From the NCBI GenBank assembly GCA_016212965.1, contig JACRDA010000085.1, forward strand, positions 1-46,072: 46,072 nt of DNA, written 5' to 3'. Position 1 is the stretch's first letter. Each line of letters opens with the position of its first letter. The stretch comes from Myxococcales bacterium (lineage in GTDB: Bacteria > Myxococcota_A > Polyangia > Polyangiales > Polyangiaceae). Positions 9,192-16,444 of the stretch are shown piece after piece. The translations under genes and the position numbers were made by a program. Below the pieces are notes generated by a model. That model was not told the origin of the DNA, did not search any database, and saw only the letters and a list, made by a program, of their open reading frames with translations.

Positions 9192-10343
9192 ATGGCCCGC
9201 TCGCCCAGGCTCCCCGCGCTCCTTGCGCTCGGCCTGTCGAGCGCGCTCGCCCCGGCCGCGGCCCGCGCCGACGCGCCCGCCTGGGCCCCGACGGTGGGCT
9301 CGCCCGCGCCCTTCGCGTCCTTCGCGCCCACCCCGGCCGACGGCGCCTTCTACGCGCGCTGCGGCGCACCCGACGCGGCCCTCGCCCGCGAGGCGGGGCG
9401 ACTGCTCGACCGGCGCCTCGAGGGTCGTCCCGGCCCGAGCCCGGAGGAGCTTTCCATGGAGCTCGCGGCGCTCGGCGTGCCCCAGCCTCGCGTGCGGGCC
9501 TGGTCGCAAGCGGCCGGCGACGAACCGGCCCTGCTCGCCGGGCTTGGGAAGTGGCTCGGCCGCCCCCGCGCGCTCGGCCGCTGCGGGGTCGCCCGCGGGG
9601 CGGACGGCGGCGGGCGGCTCGTCGCGGCCGTGGTGGTGCTCGAGGCGCTCGCCGATCTCGCGCCCCTGCCGTCGCGGGTGCGGAGCGGGCAGTGGCTCTC
9701 GCTCGAGGCCGAGCTCCACGCGCCGGCCTACGGCGTGAGCGTCGTCCTGCTCGGTCCCACCGGCGCGCCGCGGCGCGTGCTCTCGTCGCTCTCCGAGGGA
9801 CGCGTCCTGTCGCGCTTCGCCCTCGACGCGCCCGGCGCCTGGCTCGTCCAGGTGGTCGCCGACCTCGACGCGGGCCCGCTGCCGGTGCTCGAGGCGCGCG
9901 TGTTCGTCGAGGTCGAGCCGAGCGCGGCCCTGCTCGAGGCGCGCGCCGCCGGCGAGGAAGCGCTCGCCGACGGCGAGGAGGCCACGCTCGCGGCCATGCT
10001 CGACGGGGCGCGCACCGAGGAGGGGCTCCGGCCGCTCGCTCGCGACGGGGCGCTCGACCGGCTGGCCCGCGCCCACGCCGCGGCCATGCTCGCCGCCGGG
10101 CGGGTCGGGCACGATCTCGGTGCCGGCCCCCCCGCCGACCGCGTGGCCGAGGCCGGGCTCGACCGCGCCTTCGTCGGCGAGAACGTCGCCAGCGCCCCGA
10201 GCGTTCTGCGCGCCCACCGCGCGCTCTGGGCGAGCCCCTCGCATCGCGAGAACCTGCTCCTGCCCACGTACCGCCGGGTCGGGGTCGGCGTGGTCACCGG
10301 CGCGGACGGGCGCCGCTTCGTGTGCGAGCTCTTCAGCGAGTGA
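9192..10343 (+). CDS. Secreted CAP (SCP/PR1)-domain protein
   Basis: This 383-residue protein has a signal peptide (LPALLALGLSSALAPAAARA) ending near residue 26. The C-terminal 130 residues form a CAP domain: RLARAHAAAMLAAGRVGHDL, then VGENVAS, then AHRALWASPSHRENLL, then RRVGVGVV and FVCELFS. These give the two His and two Glu positions typical of the cleft. The middle 200 residues form an unknown beta-rich region (AYGVSVVLLGPTGAP), perhaps a binding domain. CAP proteins in bacteria are exported and of mostly unknown biochemical role, with spore-coat or surface roles in some groups. The next gene follows after about 110 bases on the same strand, so co-transcription is possible. Confidence 0.85.
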   Translation: MARSPRLPALLALGLSSALAPAAARADAPAWAPTVGSPAPFASFAPTPADGAFYARCGAPDAALAREAGRLLDRRLEGRPGPSPEELSMELAALGVPQPRVRAWSQAAGDEPALLAGLGKWLGRPRALGRCGVARGADGGGRLVAAVVVLEALADLAPLPSRVRSGQWLSLEAELHAPAYGVSVVLLGPTGAPRRVLSSLSEGRVLSRFALDAPGAWLVQVVADLDAGPLPVLEARVFVEVEPSAALLEARAAGEEALADGEEATLAAMLDGARTEEGLRPLARDGALDRLARAHAAAMLAAGRVGHDLGAGPPADRVAEAGLDRAFVGENVASAPSVLRAHRALWASPSHRENLLLPTYRRVGVGVVTGADGRRFVCELFSE

Positions 10344-10457
10344 AGCGGGCCCGGGGCGGCGCCGCTCGGCGCCAGGCTTGCGCGCGGCGCGCGTTTGGCG
10401 AATAGCTCCGTAGTTCCGGGTCCCTCGTCCCCTTGCGCCCCCTTGCGCCGCGCCGCC

Positions 10458-12551
10458 GTGTCCAGCGAGCTCTCGTCCACCGATGCCGCATTGCCGGCGC
10501 CTCCGGCGCGGAGGCTCGGGGCGCGCGTGGCGGACGCCCTGCGGCGACCGGCCGGCTGGTGTGCCCACCACGCGTGGTGGAGCGCTGCCCTCGCGCTCGT
10601 GCTCGGCGTGACGGGGCAGATCCTCGTCGGCGCGCTCGGCCGCGGCACCGACCCCGCGAGCACGGGCGAGCGGCTCGGCGGCATCGTGTACACGGCCGCC
10701 GCGTGGGCGTTCGTGGCGCTCGTGCTCGCCATCGCCACCCAGCCGCTCATGGGGAGCCGCATCGGGCGCGCCTTCGGCGTCTCGCTCGGCGCGCTCGTGC
10801 TCACCGCCCTCACCCTCGTGCTCGCGCTCGGCGTCGCCCTGCGCCTGGCCTCGGGCAGCTACCTCACGCTCGGCGCCATCCAGTTCTGGCTCGCCTCCGG
10901 CAACCGCATTCTCGATTCCGGCGCCGGCGACTACCGCGGCTGGCTCGTGCTCGTGCTCGGCATCTCGCTCGCGCTCGGCGTCGCATCCGCGCTCGTGCTC
11001 GTGCGCGGCGCGCGGCGGAGCGCGGCGCGGCGGAGCCCCTTCGCCGGCGTCGGTCCGGTCGTCGCCGCGGCGATCCTCGGCGCGGGCGTCGTCGTCGTCT
11101 TCAGTCTGCGCAACGAGGCCTTTGCCCGCGGCATGTTCTCGAGCACGCCGATGCTCGTCTTCGTGAGCTCGCTCGAGGGCTCCGAGGGCGAGCTCGAGCG
11201 CGTGCGCGGGGGGATCGGCGCCGAGGACGAGCTCTCCCCGCCTCCGGGACCGGCCCGCTCCGAGGAGGCCGCGTGGCACGACGCCGTCGCGGCCAGCGAG
11301 GGCCCGCGCCCGAACGTCATCCTCGTCACGCTCGAGTCCGTCGGGATCGAGCACCTCGGCTTCGCGGGCTACGAGCGCCCGACGACGCCCGAGCTCGACG
11401 CGCTCGCCCGCGAGGGACTGTGGATGCGGCGCGCCTGGACGACCGCCACCCACTCGAACTACGCGCAGATGGCGATCCTGTCGTCGCTGTTCCCGCGCCG
11501 CGGCAGCTCGCTCGACCAGTACGAGCGGCTCGACTACCCGCGCTTTCTGTTCCACGACCTCTTTGCCCTGCTCGGCTACGCGACGGCCACCATCTCCAGC
11601 CAGGACGAGCAATGGCAGGGGATGATCGACTTCGAGCGCACGCGGACGCCGACCCACTTCTGGCACTCGCCCGACTGGAAGGGCCCGCACCTCGACATCG
11701 GCAGCGAGGTGGTCGTGCCCGACGACAAGACGACCGACGGCATCCTCGCCTGGCTCGCCGAGCAGCGCGGCCGGCGCTGGGCGCTCTACGCGAACTTCCA
11801 GGCGACGCATTTCCCCTATCCCCTGCCGGACGACGCGCCGCGACCCTGGAAGCCGTGCGAGCCCGACCCCTCCACCTTCCGCTACCTCTCCTACCCGGCC
11901 GCCGACCGCCAGGCGGCCGTGAACCGCTACGACAACGCGCTCGCCTTCGTCGACGCGCAGCTCGGCCGCATCCGGCGCTACCTCGCGACGACGGGCGAGC
12001 TCGCCCACACGCTCTTCATCGTGACCGCCGACCACGGCGAGAACTTCCTCGACCACGAGGAGGTCACCCACGGCAAGACCCTCTACGAGTCCGAGGCGCG
12101 CGTGCCGCTCGTCGTGTCGTGGCCGGGCCACGTGCCGGCCGCGGTGCGCGACGAGCCGGTGAGCCACCTCGACGTGTTGCCGACCGTCGTGGAGCTCCTC
12201 GGCCTGCCGCCGCACCCCTCGTTCCAGGGCGCGAGCTTCCTCCGGCCGGGCGCGGTCGCGGGCCGCGGCGTGTACCTCAACATCCAGGGCCTGCGCTTCG
12301 CCGACGCCCTCGTGTGCTGGCCCTTCAAGCTCTTCGAGGACCGGACGGGCAAGCGGTCCATCCTCTTTCACCTCGAGGACAATCCCGAGGAGACCCTCGA
12401 CTACACGCCGGTCTACCCCGAGCTCGCCGAGCGCATGCGCGACACCCTCGCGGCGCAGTTCGCCGCGCAGCTCGCGTACCACGACGAGGAGAGCACCGTC
12501 CGCGACGAGAGGTTCCAGCCGCGGATGCTTGGGTGTCCCGCGCTGCCGTGA
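10458..12551 (+). CDS. Membrane-anchored sulfatase-family protein (LTA-synthase-like fold)
   Basis: About 697 residues. Five hydrophobic N-terminal segments (roughly residues 20-240) precede a sulfatase/alkaline-phosphatase-superfamily domain. That domain begins PNVILVTLESVGIEHLGFAGYERPTTPELDALA and holds THSNYAQMAILSSLFPRR near the expected nucleophile, then VTADHGENFLDHEE with the metal-binding Asp-His. Family members hydrolyse sulfate esters or transfer phosphoglycerol/phosphoethanolamine outside the membrane; which of these applies cannot be told. The start is uncertain: GTG 10458 is used, and TTG 10395 would add 21 proline/serine-rich residues. The last dozen residues (QPRMLGCPALP) and the stop lie inside a dispersed repeat (12515-12675), so the native C-terminus has probably been replaced by repeat sequence. 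Confidence 0.82.
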   Translation: MSSELSSTDAALPAPPARRLGARVADALRRPAGWCAHHAWWSAALALVLGVTGQILVGALGRGTDPASTGERLGGIVYTAAAWAFVALVLAIATQPLMGSRIGRAFGVSLGALVLTALTLVLALGVALRLASGSYLTLGAIQFWLASGNRILDSGAGDYRGWLVLVLGISLALGVASALVLVRGARRSAARRSPFAGVGPVVAAAILGAGVVVVFSLRNEAFARGMFSSTPMLVFVSSLEGSEGELERVRGGIGAEDELSPPPGPARSEEAAWHDAVAASEGPRPNVILVTLESVGIEHLGFAGYERPTTPELDALAREGLWMRRAWTTATHSNYAQMAILSSLFPRRGSSLDQYERLDYPRFLFHDLFALLGYATATISSQDEQWQGMIDFERTRTPTHFWHSPDWKGPHLDIGSEVVVPDDKTTDGILAWLAEQRGRRWALYANFQATHFPYPLPDDAPRPWKPCEPDPSTFRYLSYPAADRQAAVNRYDNALAFVDAQLGRIRRYLATTGELAHTLFIVTADHGENFLDHEEVTHGKTLYESEARVPLVVSWPGHVPAAVRDEPVSHLDVLPTVVELLGLPPHPSFQGASFLRPGAVAGRGVYLNIQGLRFADALVCWPFKLFEDRTGKRSILFHLEDNPEETLDYTPVYPELAERMRDTLAAQFAAQLAYHDEESTVRDERFQPRMLGCPALP

Positions 12552-12675
12552 GGCATGGCGAGGGGCCGTCGGGCCTTGGCGCTTCGTCCCTGCTCAGGCC
12601 GCGGTCGTCCCACTCGCTTCGGCACGCGCCCACACAGCCGGCGAACCCGTCGTCGCCAGGGCGTGCAACACGTCG
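12515..12675. repeat. Dispersed repeat, copy A (modules R2+R3)
   Basis: The R2 module (12515-12561, CCAGCCGCGGATGC...) recurs at 12971 and 15859. The adjoining R3 module (about 12564-12675, ending GTGCAACACGTCG) recurs at 15916-16032. Identity is high by eye over 45 and 110 bases. Read on the minus strand, R3 encodes DVLHALATTGSP, which is the C-terminus of the DUF2442 gene in copy C. Copy A lacks R1. Confidence 0.85.
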
Positions 12676-12794
12676 TCGAGCTGGCGCAGGGCGAGTACTG
12701 GCAGGATCTGAGGCCCTTCAGAGAGCAGATCCTGAGCTCGCTCGAGTGGTTCTGGAGGACGTTCGCTCCGCTCATCGACGAAGCGGTGGGCTGA
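12661..12794 (+). pseudogene. Possible gene-end remnant joined to repeat R3
   Basis: Downstream of R3 the plus strand reads EYWQDLRPFREQ ... WFWRTFAPLIDEAVG then stop. This is protein-like and unlike its arginine-rich surroundings. There is no start, and the frame upstream is repeat sequence. I do not recognise the family; it may be the tail of a gene otherwise lost. Confidence 0.3.
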
Positions 12795-12852
12795 GGTCTG
12801 AGCCGCGCTCCGTCCTTGGTGCCCGCCGCCTCGACGACCTCGCTGAAGCGGC

Positions 12853-13017
12853 GCTCGAGCTCTCGACCCGTCCTCACCCGCCCGCCGGCGGCGCCCCCGG
12901 CTCTCCGGGCGCAGGCGCCGGCCCGGGCGCCCCACCGTGCTCTACCTTCGGCTCCGGCCGCTCGCACGCTCCAGCCGCGGATGCTCGGGTGTCCCGCGCT
13001 GCCGTGAGGCATGGCGA
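12853..13017. repeat. Dispersed repeat, copy B (modules R1+R2)
   Basis: R1 (12853-12955) is the GC-rich module found in copies B, C, D and E, with GGCGGCGCCCCCGGCTCTCC and GGCGCCGGCCCGGGCGCC inside. It is followed after a short spacer by R2 (12971-13017). R1 contains several self-complementary GC blocks and should fold strongly as RNA. Confidence 0.85.
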
Positions 13018-13047
13018 CGCTTGGGCCGACACGTTCTTCCGAGCGGC

Positions 13048-14199
13048 TCAGCGGAGTAGACACCCTTCGTCCAACATCCGACAGAACTTCTCGAAGCTCA
13101 CGATCTCGATGCCGTCGGAGGTGCGCGCGTCCTCGGCGGCGGGGCTCACGAGCAGTCGCCGGACCAGACCCGGCAGCTCTGCAATCGCGCGCAGGCCCTT
13201 CAGGTGGTCGTCGCGGATCCGCGAGGCCGACTTGACCTCGATCGCCACCTTGGTGTCGCCCGCCACGATCAGGAAATCTACCTCCGTGTGCGAGGCCTCG
13301 CTGGGTGCCCAGTAGAACAGATCGTCGGCGGGGAGCTTGTTCAGGTCTCGATAGAGGCGAAGGAGCATGAAGACGAATCCTTCGAGGAGCGTCCCGCGTT
13401 CCTCGGCCGACGAGGGTCCGCGCGCGTGCTTGAGGCTCCGCACGACGCCCGGGTCGATCCAGTAGAGCTTGGGGTGTTTCCGCTCGCGGACTCGGAGCTT
13501 GCCCTCGTAGGGCGACAGGCGCAGCGCGACCAGCGTATCCTCGAGGATCGACACGTAGTCGAGCACCGTCGAGCGCGAGACGCCGGCGTCGCGAGAGAGC
13601 GCCGCCGCGTTGAAGACCTGGCCGTGGAAGAGCGCCGCGACGGGTAGGAAGCGCGAGAAGCCAGGGAGGTTCCGGACCAGCGCTTCGCCATGGATTTCCT
13701 CTTTCAGGTAGAGCCGGACGTAGGCGTCGAGCGTGTCGTCGGGCTCCGCGGAGGTCGACACGATCGCGAGCGTGCCCCAGCGAAGCGCCCGTTCGAGCGA
13801 GAAGTCGCGCCCGAGCTCGGCTGGCGCGAGCGGGCACATCGTCCGGTGGACGGCTCGTCCCGCGAGCAGGTTCACGCCCGCGCGACGGAGCTTGCGCGCG
13901 CTCGACCCGGTTAGCGCGAAGTTGAGGTGCCGCTGCTCCATCTGCCGGTGCACCTCGTTGAGGAGCGACGGCAGCCGCTGGACCTCGTCGAGCACGGCCC
14001 AGGCGCCCGCGGGTACGGCCGCGAGCTCGCGCTGGAACTGGCCGACATCGGCGAGGTAGCGCTGGTAGCGGACCTCGTCGAGCAGATCGAAGCGCTTCGC
14101 CCTGGGGAAGTGCTGGTCGAGCCAGGTGGTCTTGCCCGTGCCGCGCGGTCCGAGGAGGAAGAAGGATCGCTTCGGGGGCGTCAGGAGACGTGGGTACAT
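13048..14199 (-). CDS. AAA_14 / DUF4143 ATPase with C-terminal nuclease-like fold
   Basis: 383 residues. Walker A (LLGPRGTGKTTW) is near residue 16 and Walker B (WAVLDEVQRLP) near 77, with a sensor-1-like ALTGSSAR at about 105. A winged-helix-like section (SRDAGVSRSTVLDYVSILEDTLVALRL) follows. The C-terminal DUF4143 region ends in EVDFLIVAGDTKVAIEVKSA, a PD-(D/E)XK-type signature. Members are widespread stand-alone ATPases of unknown cellular role, common in accessory DNA. ATG 14199 is directly preceded by a 25-base inverted repeat (14203-14227) that overlaps where the promoter or ribosome site should be. No partner gene is adjacent. Confidence 0.9.
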   Translation of the reverse strand: MYPRLLTPPKRSFFLLGPRGTGKTTWLDQHFPRAKRFDLLDEVRYQRYLADVGQFQRELAAVPAGAWAVLDEVQRLPSLLNEVHRQMEQRHLNFALTGSSARKLRRAGVNLLAGRAVHRTMCPLAPAELGRDFSLERALRWGTLAIVSTSAEPDDTLDAYVRLYLKEEIHGEALVRNLPGFSRFLPVAALFHGQVFNAAALSRDAGVSRSTVLDYVSILEDTLVALRLSPYEGKLRVRERKHPKLYWIDPGVVRSLKHARGPSSAEERGTLLEGFVFMLLRLYRDLNKLPADDLFYWAPSEASHTEVDFLIVAGDTKVAIEVKSASRIRDDHLKGLRAIAELPGLVRRLLVSPAAEDARTSDGIEIVSFEKFCRMLDEGCLLR

Positions 14200-14202
14200 C
14201 GG

Positions 14203-14227
14203 CGTCACTTTACGGCGTAAAATGACG
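14203..14227. promoter_or_regulatory. Inverted repeat upstream of the ATPase gene, candidate operator
   Basis: CGTCACTTTAC and GTAAAATGACG flank GGC and pair at 10 of 11 positions. The core TTTACGGCGTAAA has perfect 5-base arms. It lies 4-28 bases upstream of the ATG at 14199 and is conspicuously AT-rich for this genome. TGACGTCA at 14223-14230 is a second, overlapping palindrome. Confidence 0.6.
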
Positions 14228-14661
14228 TCATGGTAGCGGCAGGCGCCGGTGACCTGCCGGCAAGGGGAGCTGGAGGGCGCAGCTCGCCTTGGTGACGCGT
14301 TGCCGAGCCGCGCTCGCAGCCCGACGCCGATCGCCCCCGGGCGCCCCACAGTGCTCTGCCTCCGGCTCGTCGCCCTCGCTCGCTCCGCCGCCCGGCGAGG
14401 AAGCGAGGACCCCGAGCTCGCCTCGGCACGTACATCGGTCGACCGCTCGAACCGCAGCGCCGCCCCGAACCTCAGCTAAGAAACCCATTGCGCCAACAAG
14501 TGACGTCGGCCGCAGCCGCGGTGCCTCGCCTCGGTCGTTCGAGCCCCTCGAGTGCGGTTCCTCGCCCGCCTCGGAACGCTCTCGCCCGCCGGACGACGGA
14601 TGCGACGACTCTGCTGGTAAGCGCTTCATTCGTGATGCTCGCAGCCAATGGCTCGCCCCGT
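14228..14661. other. Gene-free stretch with a decayed repeat copy
   Basis: About 430 bases between two minus-strand genes. The only recognisable content is repeat copy F (14334-14423). Minus-strand translation beside it (GFLAEVRGG, ELGVLASSPGGGASEG) echoes the C-terminal coding of the gene at 23839-24591, so this looks like the remnant of a related gene end. Confidence 0.5.
14334..14423. repeat. Dispersed repeat, degenerate copy F (R1 end + R4)
   Basis: CCCCCGGGCGCCCCAC, then GTGCTCTGCCTCCGGCTC and CCCTCGCTCGCTCCGCCGCC, match copies D and E with several substitutions and small indels. It covers only the junction of R1 and R4 and is the most diverged copy. Confidence 0.6.
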
Positions 14662-15309
14662 CTATCTCCGCGCCGCCTTGATGAGGCCGAGCCCGCTCGT
14701 CAGCGCGGCCGCGACCCAAAGGACCCACGAGACCACGAGGAGCGCCTTTCCGGCTCCCGATCCGCGCGCGTTGATGGACGCAATGACCGCCAGCAGAGCC
14801 ATGACGGTGAATGTCGCGTACCCGAACCACGCTGCGGCCGACGCGCCACCAAGGGCGCCCATGTGCTTTCGCGTGCCGAGGCCCATGATGCCAAACCCAA
14901 CACCCGTGAGCACGTAGGTGCCCAGCAACGGCAAGTAGTCATCATCTCCGACACGGCCGAGGAGCGGCAGCAACATCGCAGCGGCGATGGCCACGCCGCC
15001 GATGCCTGCCACGACACCCGTGGCGGAGCGCATGCCGAAGCAGCCAACGGCCGCACACACGGCTGCCACGGCTCCGGCGACCGTCACGATGGCCCCCCCG
15101 AGCGAGAGATCGAGGACCATGAGCAGGCTGTCGCTCACGAAGGCGAGCGCGGTCAGACCGTAGCCTGCCAGGAAGAAGAACCCGACCGCTCCGACTATCG
15201 CCGACGACCTCACACCAGTGCAGCCCTGATCTACATCCACCGGCCCGCCGTCTGGCGGCGCTGCCGGTCCCCGCCGTAGATGGGGCGGCGGTTGTGACGG
15301 GTGTTTCAC
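14662..15309 (-). CDS. Polytopic membrane protein of unknown function
   Basis: 215 residues. GTG 15309 is chosen because an excellent GGGGAGGAG ribosome site lies 5 bases upstream and the start overlaps the stop of the VgrG-like stub (GTGA), which implies translational coupling. A proline-rich, probably cytoplasmic head of about 33 residues precedes five or six hydrophobic segments (AIVGAVGFFFLAGYGLTALA, IVTVAGAVAAVCAAVGCFGM, TGVVAGIGGVAIAAAMLLPL, YVLTGVGFGIMGLG, FTVMALLAVIA, LLVVSWVLWVAAALTSG). I recognise no family. Its position directly behind a VgrG N-terminal domain suggests a type VI secretion accessory or immunity role, but this is only context. Confidence 0.75.
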   Translation of the reverse strand: MKHPSQPPPHLRRGPAAPPDGGPVDVDQGCTGVRSSAIVGAVGFFFLAGYGLTALAFVSDSLLMVLDLSLGGAIVTVAGAVAAVCAAVGCFGMRSATGVVAGIGGVAIAAAMLLPLLGRVGDDDYLPLLGTYVLTGVGFGIMGLGTRKHMGALGGASAAAWFGYATFTVMALLAVIASINARGSGAGKALLVVSWVLWVAAALTSGLGLIKAARR

Positions 15310-15581
15310 GTCTGCTCCTCCCCGGCAGAGGCGACCATCACGTCGAGGCTGGCAGCCGCCACGATGCCGTGGATGGCGCGCGGAGCGCCCGTGTGGATCA
15401 GGAGCGACGCGGGGCGCTCGAGCACGGCCCGCGCGAGGGGCTGCTCCGGTCCCTCTCGGCACACCACATGGATGTCGACTTGGTAGAGCGCGTTGACCGC
15501 TTCGCGACCGCGAAACGAGAGGACGCGGAGCGTTTCCGGGTAGGAGCCCAGGAGAGACAACTCGAACGGCTCGGACCCCAT
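15306..15581 (-). CDS. VgrG-like N-terminal domain stub (type VI spike fragment)
   Basis: 91 residues from ATG 15581, with AAGGAG three bases upstream. The sequence FELSLLGSYPETLRVLSFRGREAVNALYQVDIHVV, then RPASLLIH and IHGIVAAA, matches the first beta-barrel segment of VgrG / phage gpD-like spike proteins. Full VgrG proteins run 600-800 residues; this one stops after the first domain piece, with SAGEEQT as its end. Good ribosome sites and coupling to the next gene suggest it is expressed rather than a dead fragment. It could be a truncated VgrG kept as a chaperone-like or adaptor domain, or the remnant of a deleted vgrG island. No other T6SS gene is in the window. Confidence 0.75.
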   Translation of the reverse strand: MGSEPFELSLLGSYPETLRVLSFRGREAVNALYQVDIHVVCREGPEQPLARAVLERPASLLIHTGAPRAIHGIVAAASLDVMVASAGEEQT

Positions 15582-15761
15582 GCTCCTTGCGCCTCCGGAC
15601 CCAGAACGTGTACCTCACACGTGGGCGTGCACCAAGGGACATCGGTGCGAACCCCGTCGAAGACCCGCCCGAGGCACTCGCGCAGCGCCGGCCTCGGCGC
15701 CGGCGCGCGCGTCGGGGCACGCGGGTCTCGCGCCACTCCGCCTCAGGCGCTCCAGGCGCTC

Positions 15762-16032
15762 AGCTCTCGACCCGTCCTCACCCGCCCGCCGGCGGCGCCC
15801 CCGGCTCTCCGGGCGCAGGCGCCGGCCCGGGCGCCCCACCGTGCTCTACCGTCGGCTCCCAGCCGCGGATGCTCGGGTGTCCCGCGGGGCCGTGAGGCAC
15901 GGCGAGGGGCGGCGACGGGCCGTCGGGCCGTGGCGCTTCGTCCCTGCTCAGGCCGCGGTCGTCCCACCCGCTTCGGTCCGCGCCCACCCAGGAACCGGCG
16001 AACCCGTCGTCGCCAGGGCGTGCAACACGTCG
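15762..16032. repeat. Dispersed repeat, copy C (modules R1+R2+R3, the longest form)
   Basis: R1 (15762-15858), R2 (15859-15910) and R3 (15916-16032) lie end to end. This gives the full module order that copies A (R2+R3) and B (R1+R2) carry in part. R3 doubles as the last 28 or so codons of the minus-strand DUF2442 gene. Confidence 0.85.
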
Positions 16033-16214
16033 GGGCACAGGTCGGCGCCGTTCGGCCAGGCGATCGTGCCAGCTTGCGGCTCGACGAAGACCTCACGGAA
16101 GAGCGCTGCGTCGGCTCGAATCGCGTCGAACACCGGCCCCTGCATCACCGCCTCGAGGTCGAGCTCGGCGTGGCTGCCGTCGGTGAACGCGAGGTGAACG
16201 ACGAAGGCCCTCAC
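15948..16214 (-). CDS. DUF2442 family protein
   Basis: 88 residues from GTG 16214 (GAGGG just upstream). FVVHLAFTDGSHAELDLE, then GPVFDAIRADAALFREVFVE and GTIAWPNGADLCPDVLH, match the DUF2442 fold, a small domain often paired with DUF4160 in toxin-antitoxin-like loci. No DUF4160 partner is visible upstream (16215-16444 shows no supported gene). The C-terminus DVLHALATTGSP...GGTTAA is encoded by repeat R3, also present at 12564-12675. Either this gene spawned the repeat or the repeat became its 3' end. Function is unproven. Confidence 0.82.
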   Translation of the reverse strand: MRAFVVHLAFTDGSHAELDLEAVMQGPVFDAIRADAALFREVFVEPQAGTIAWPNGADLCPDVLHALATTGSPVPGWARTEAGGTTAA

Positions 16215-16444
16215 GGGCCCTCACGGGCTCCACGGAACGGATGCGTACCATGCTTCACTCCAACGGCTCGATGGGCTCCAACGATTCTCCTGTCTGGCCT
16301 CGGACCCAGTTGGCCGCGGGCTGCGAGCTCACGGCGGTGCGCTGGTGAAGCCGATCGAAGGGCTGAGGGGCGATGCCCGCGTCGGGCGTGCCCGTCGAGA
16401 GAGCGTTCGATGAAGCTCCGCTGTCCGACGTGCGAGCAGGGCGC

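Noticed and set aside
7638..12482. Minus-strand open frame of about 1600 codons
   Set aside because: Only the part below 9101 is a gene (MCE protein). The rest is antisense to the CAP and sulfatase genes and reads as low-complexity Arg/Glu/Ala.
16215..16444. Possible DUF4160 partner for the DUF2442 gene
   Set aside because: Minus-strand reading gives only a short unsupported frame (NWVRGQTGESLEPIEPLE) with no family match.
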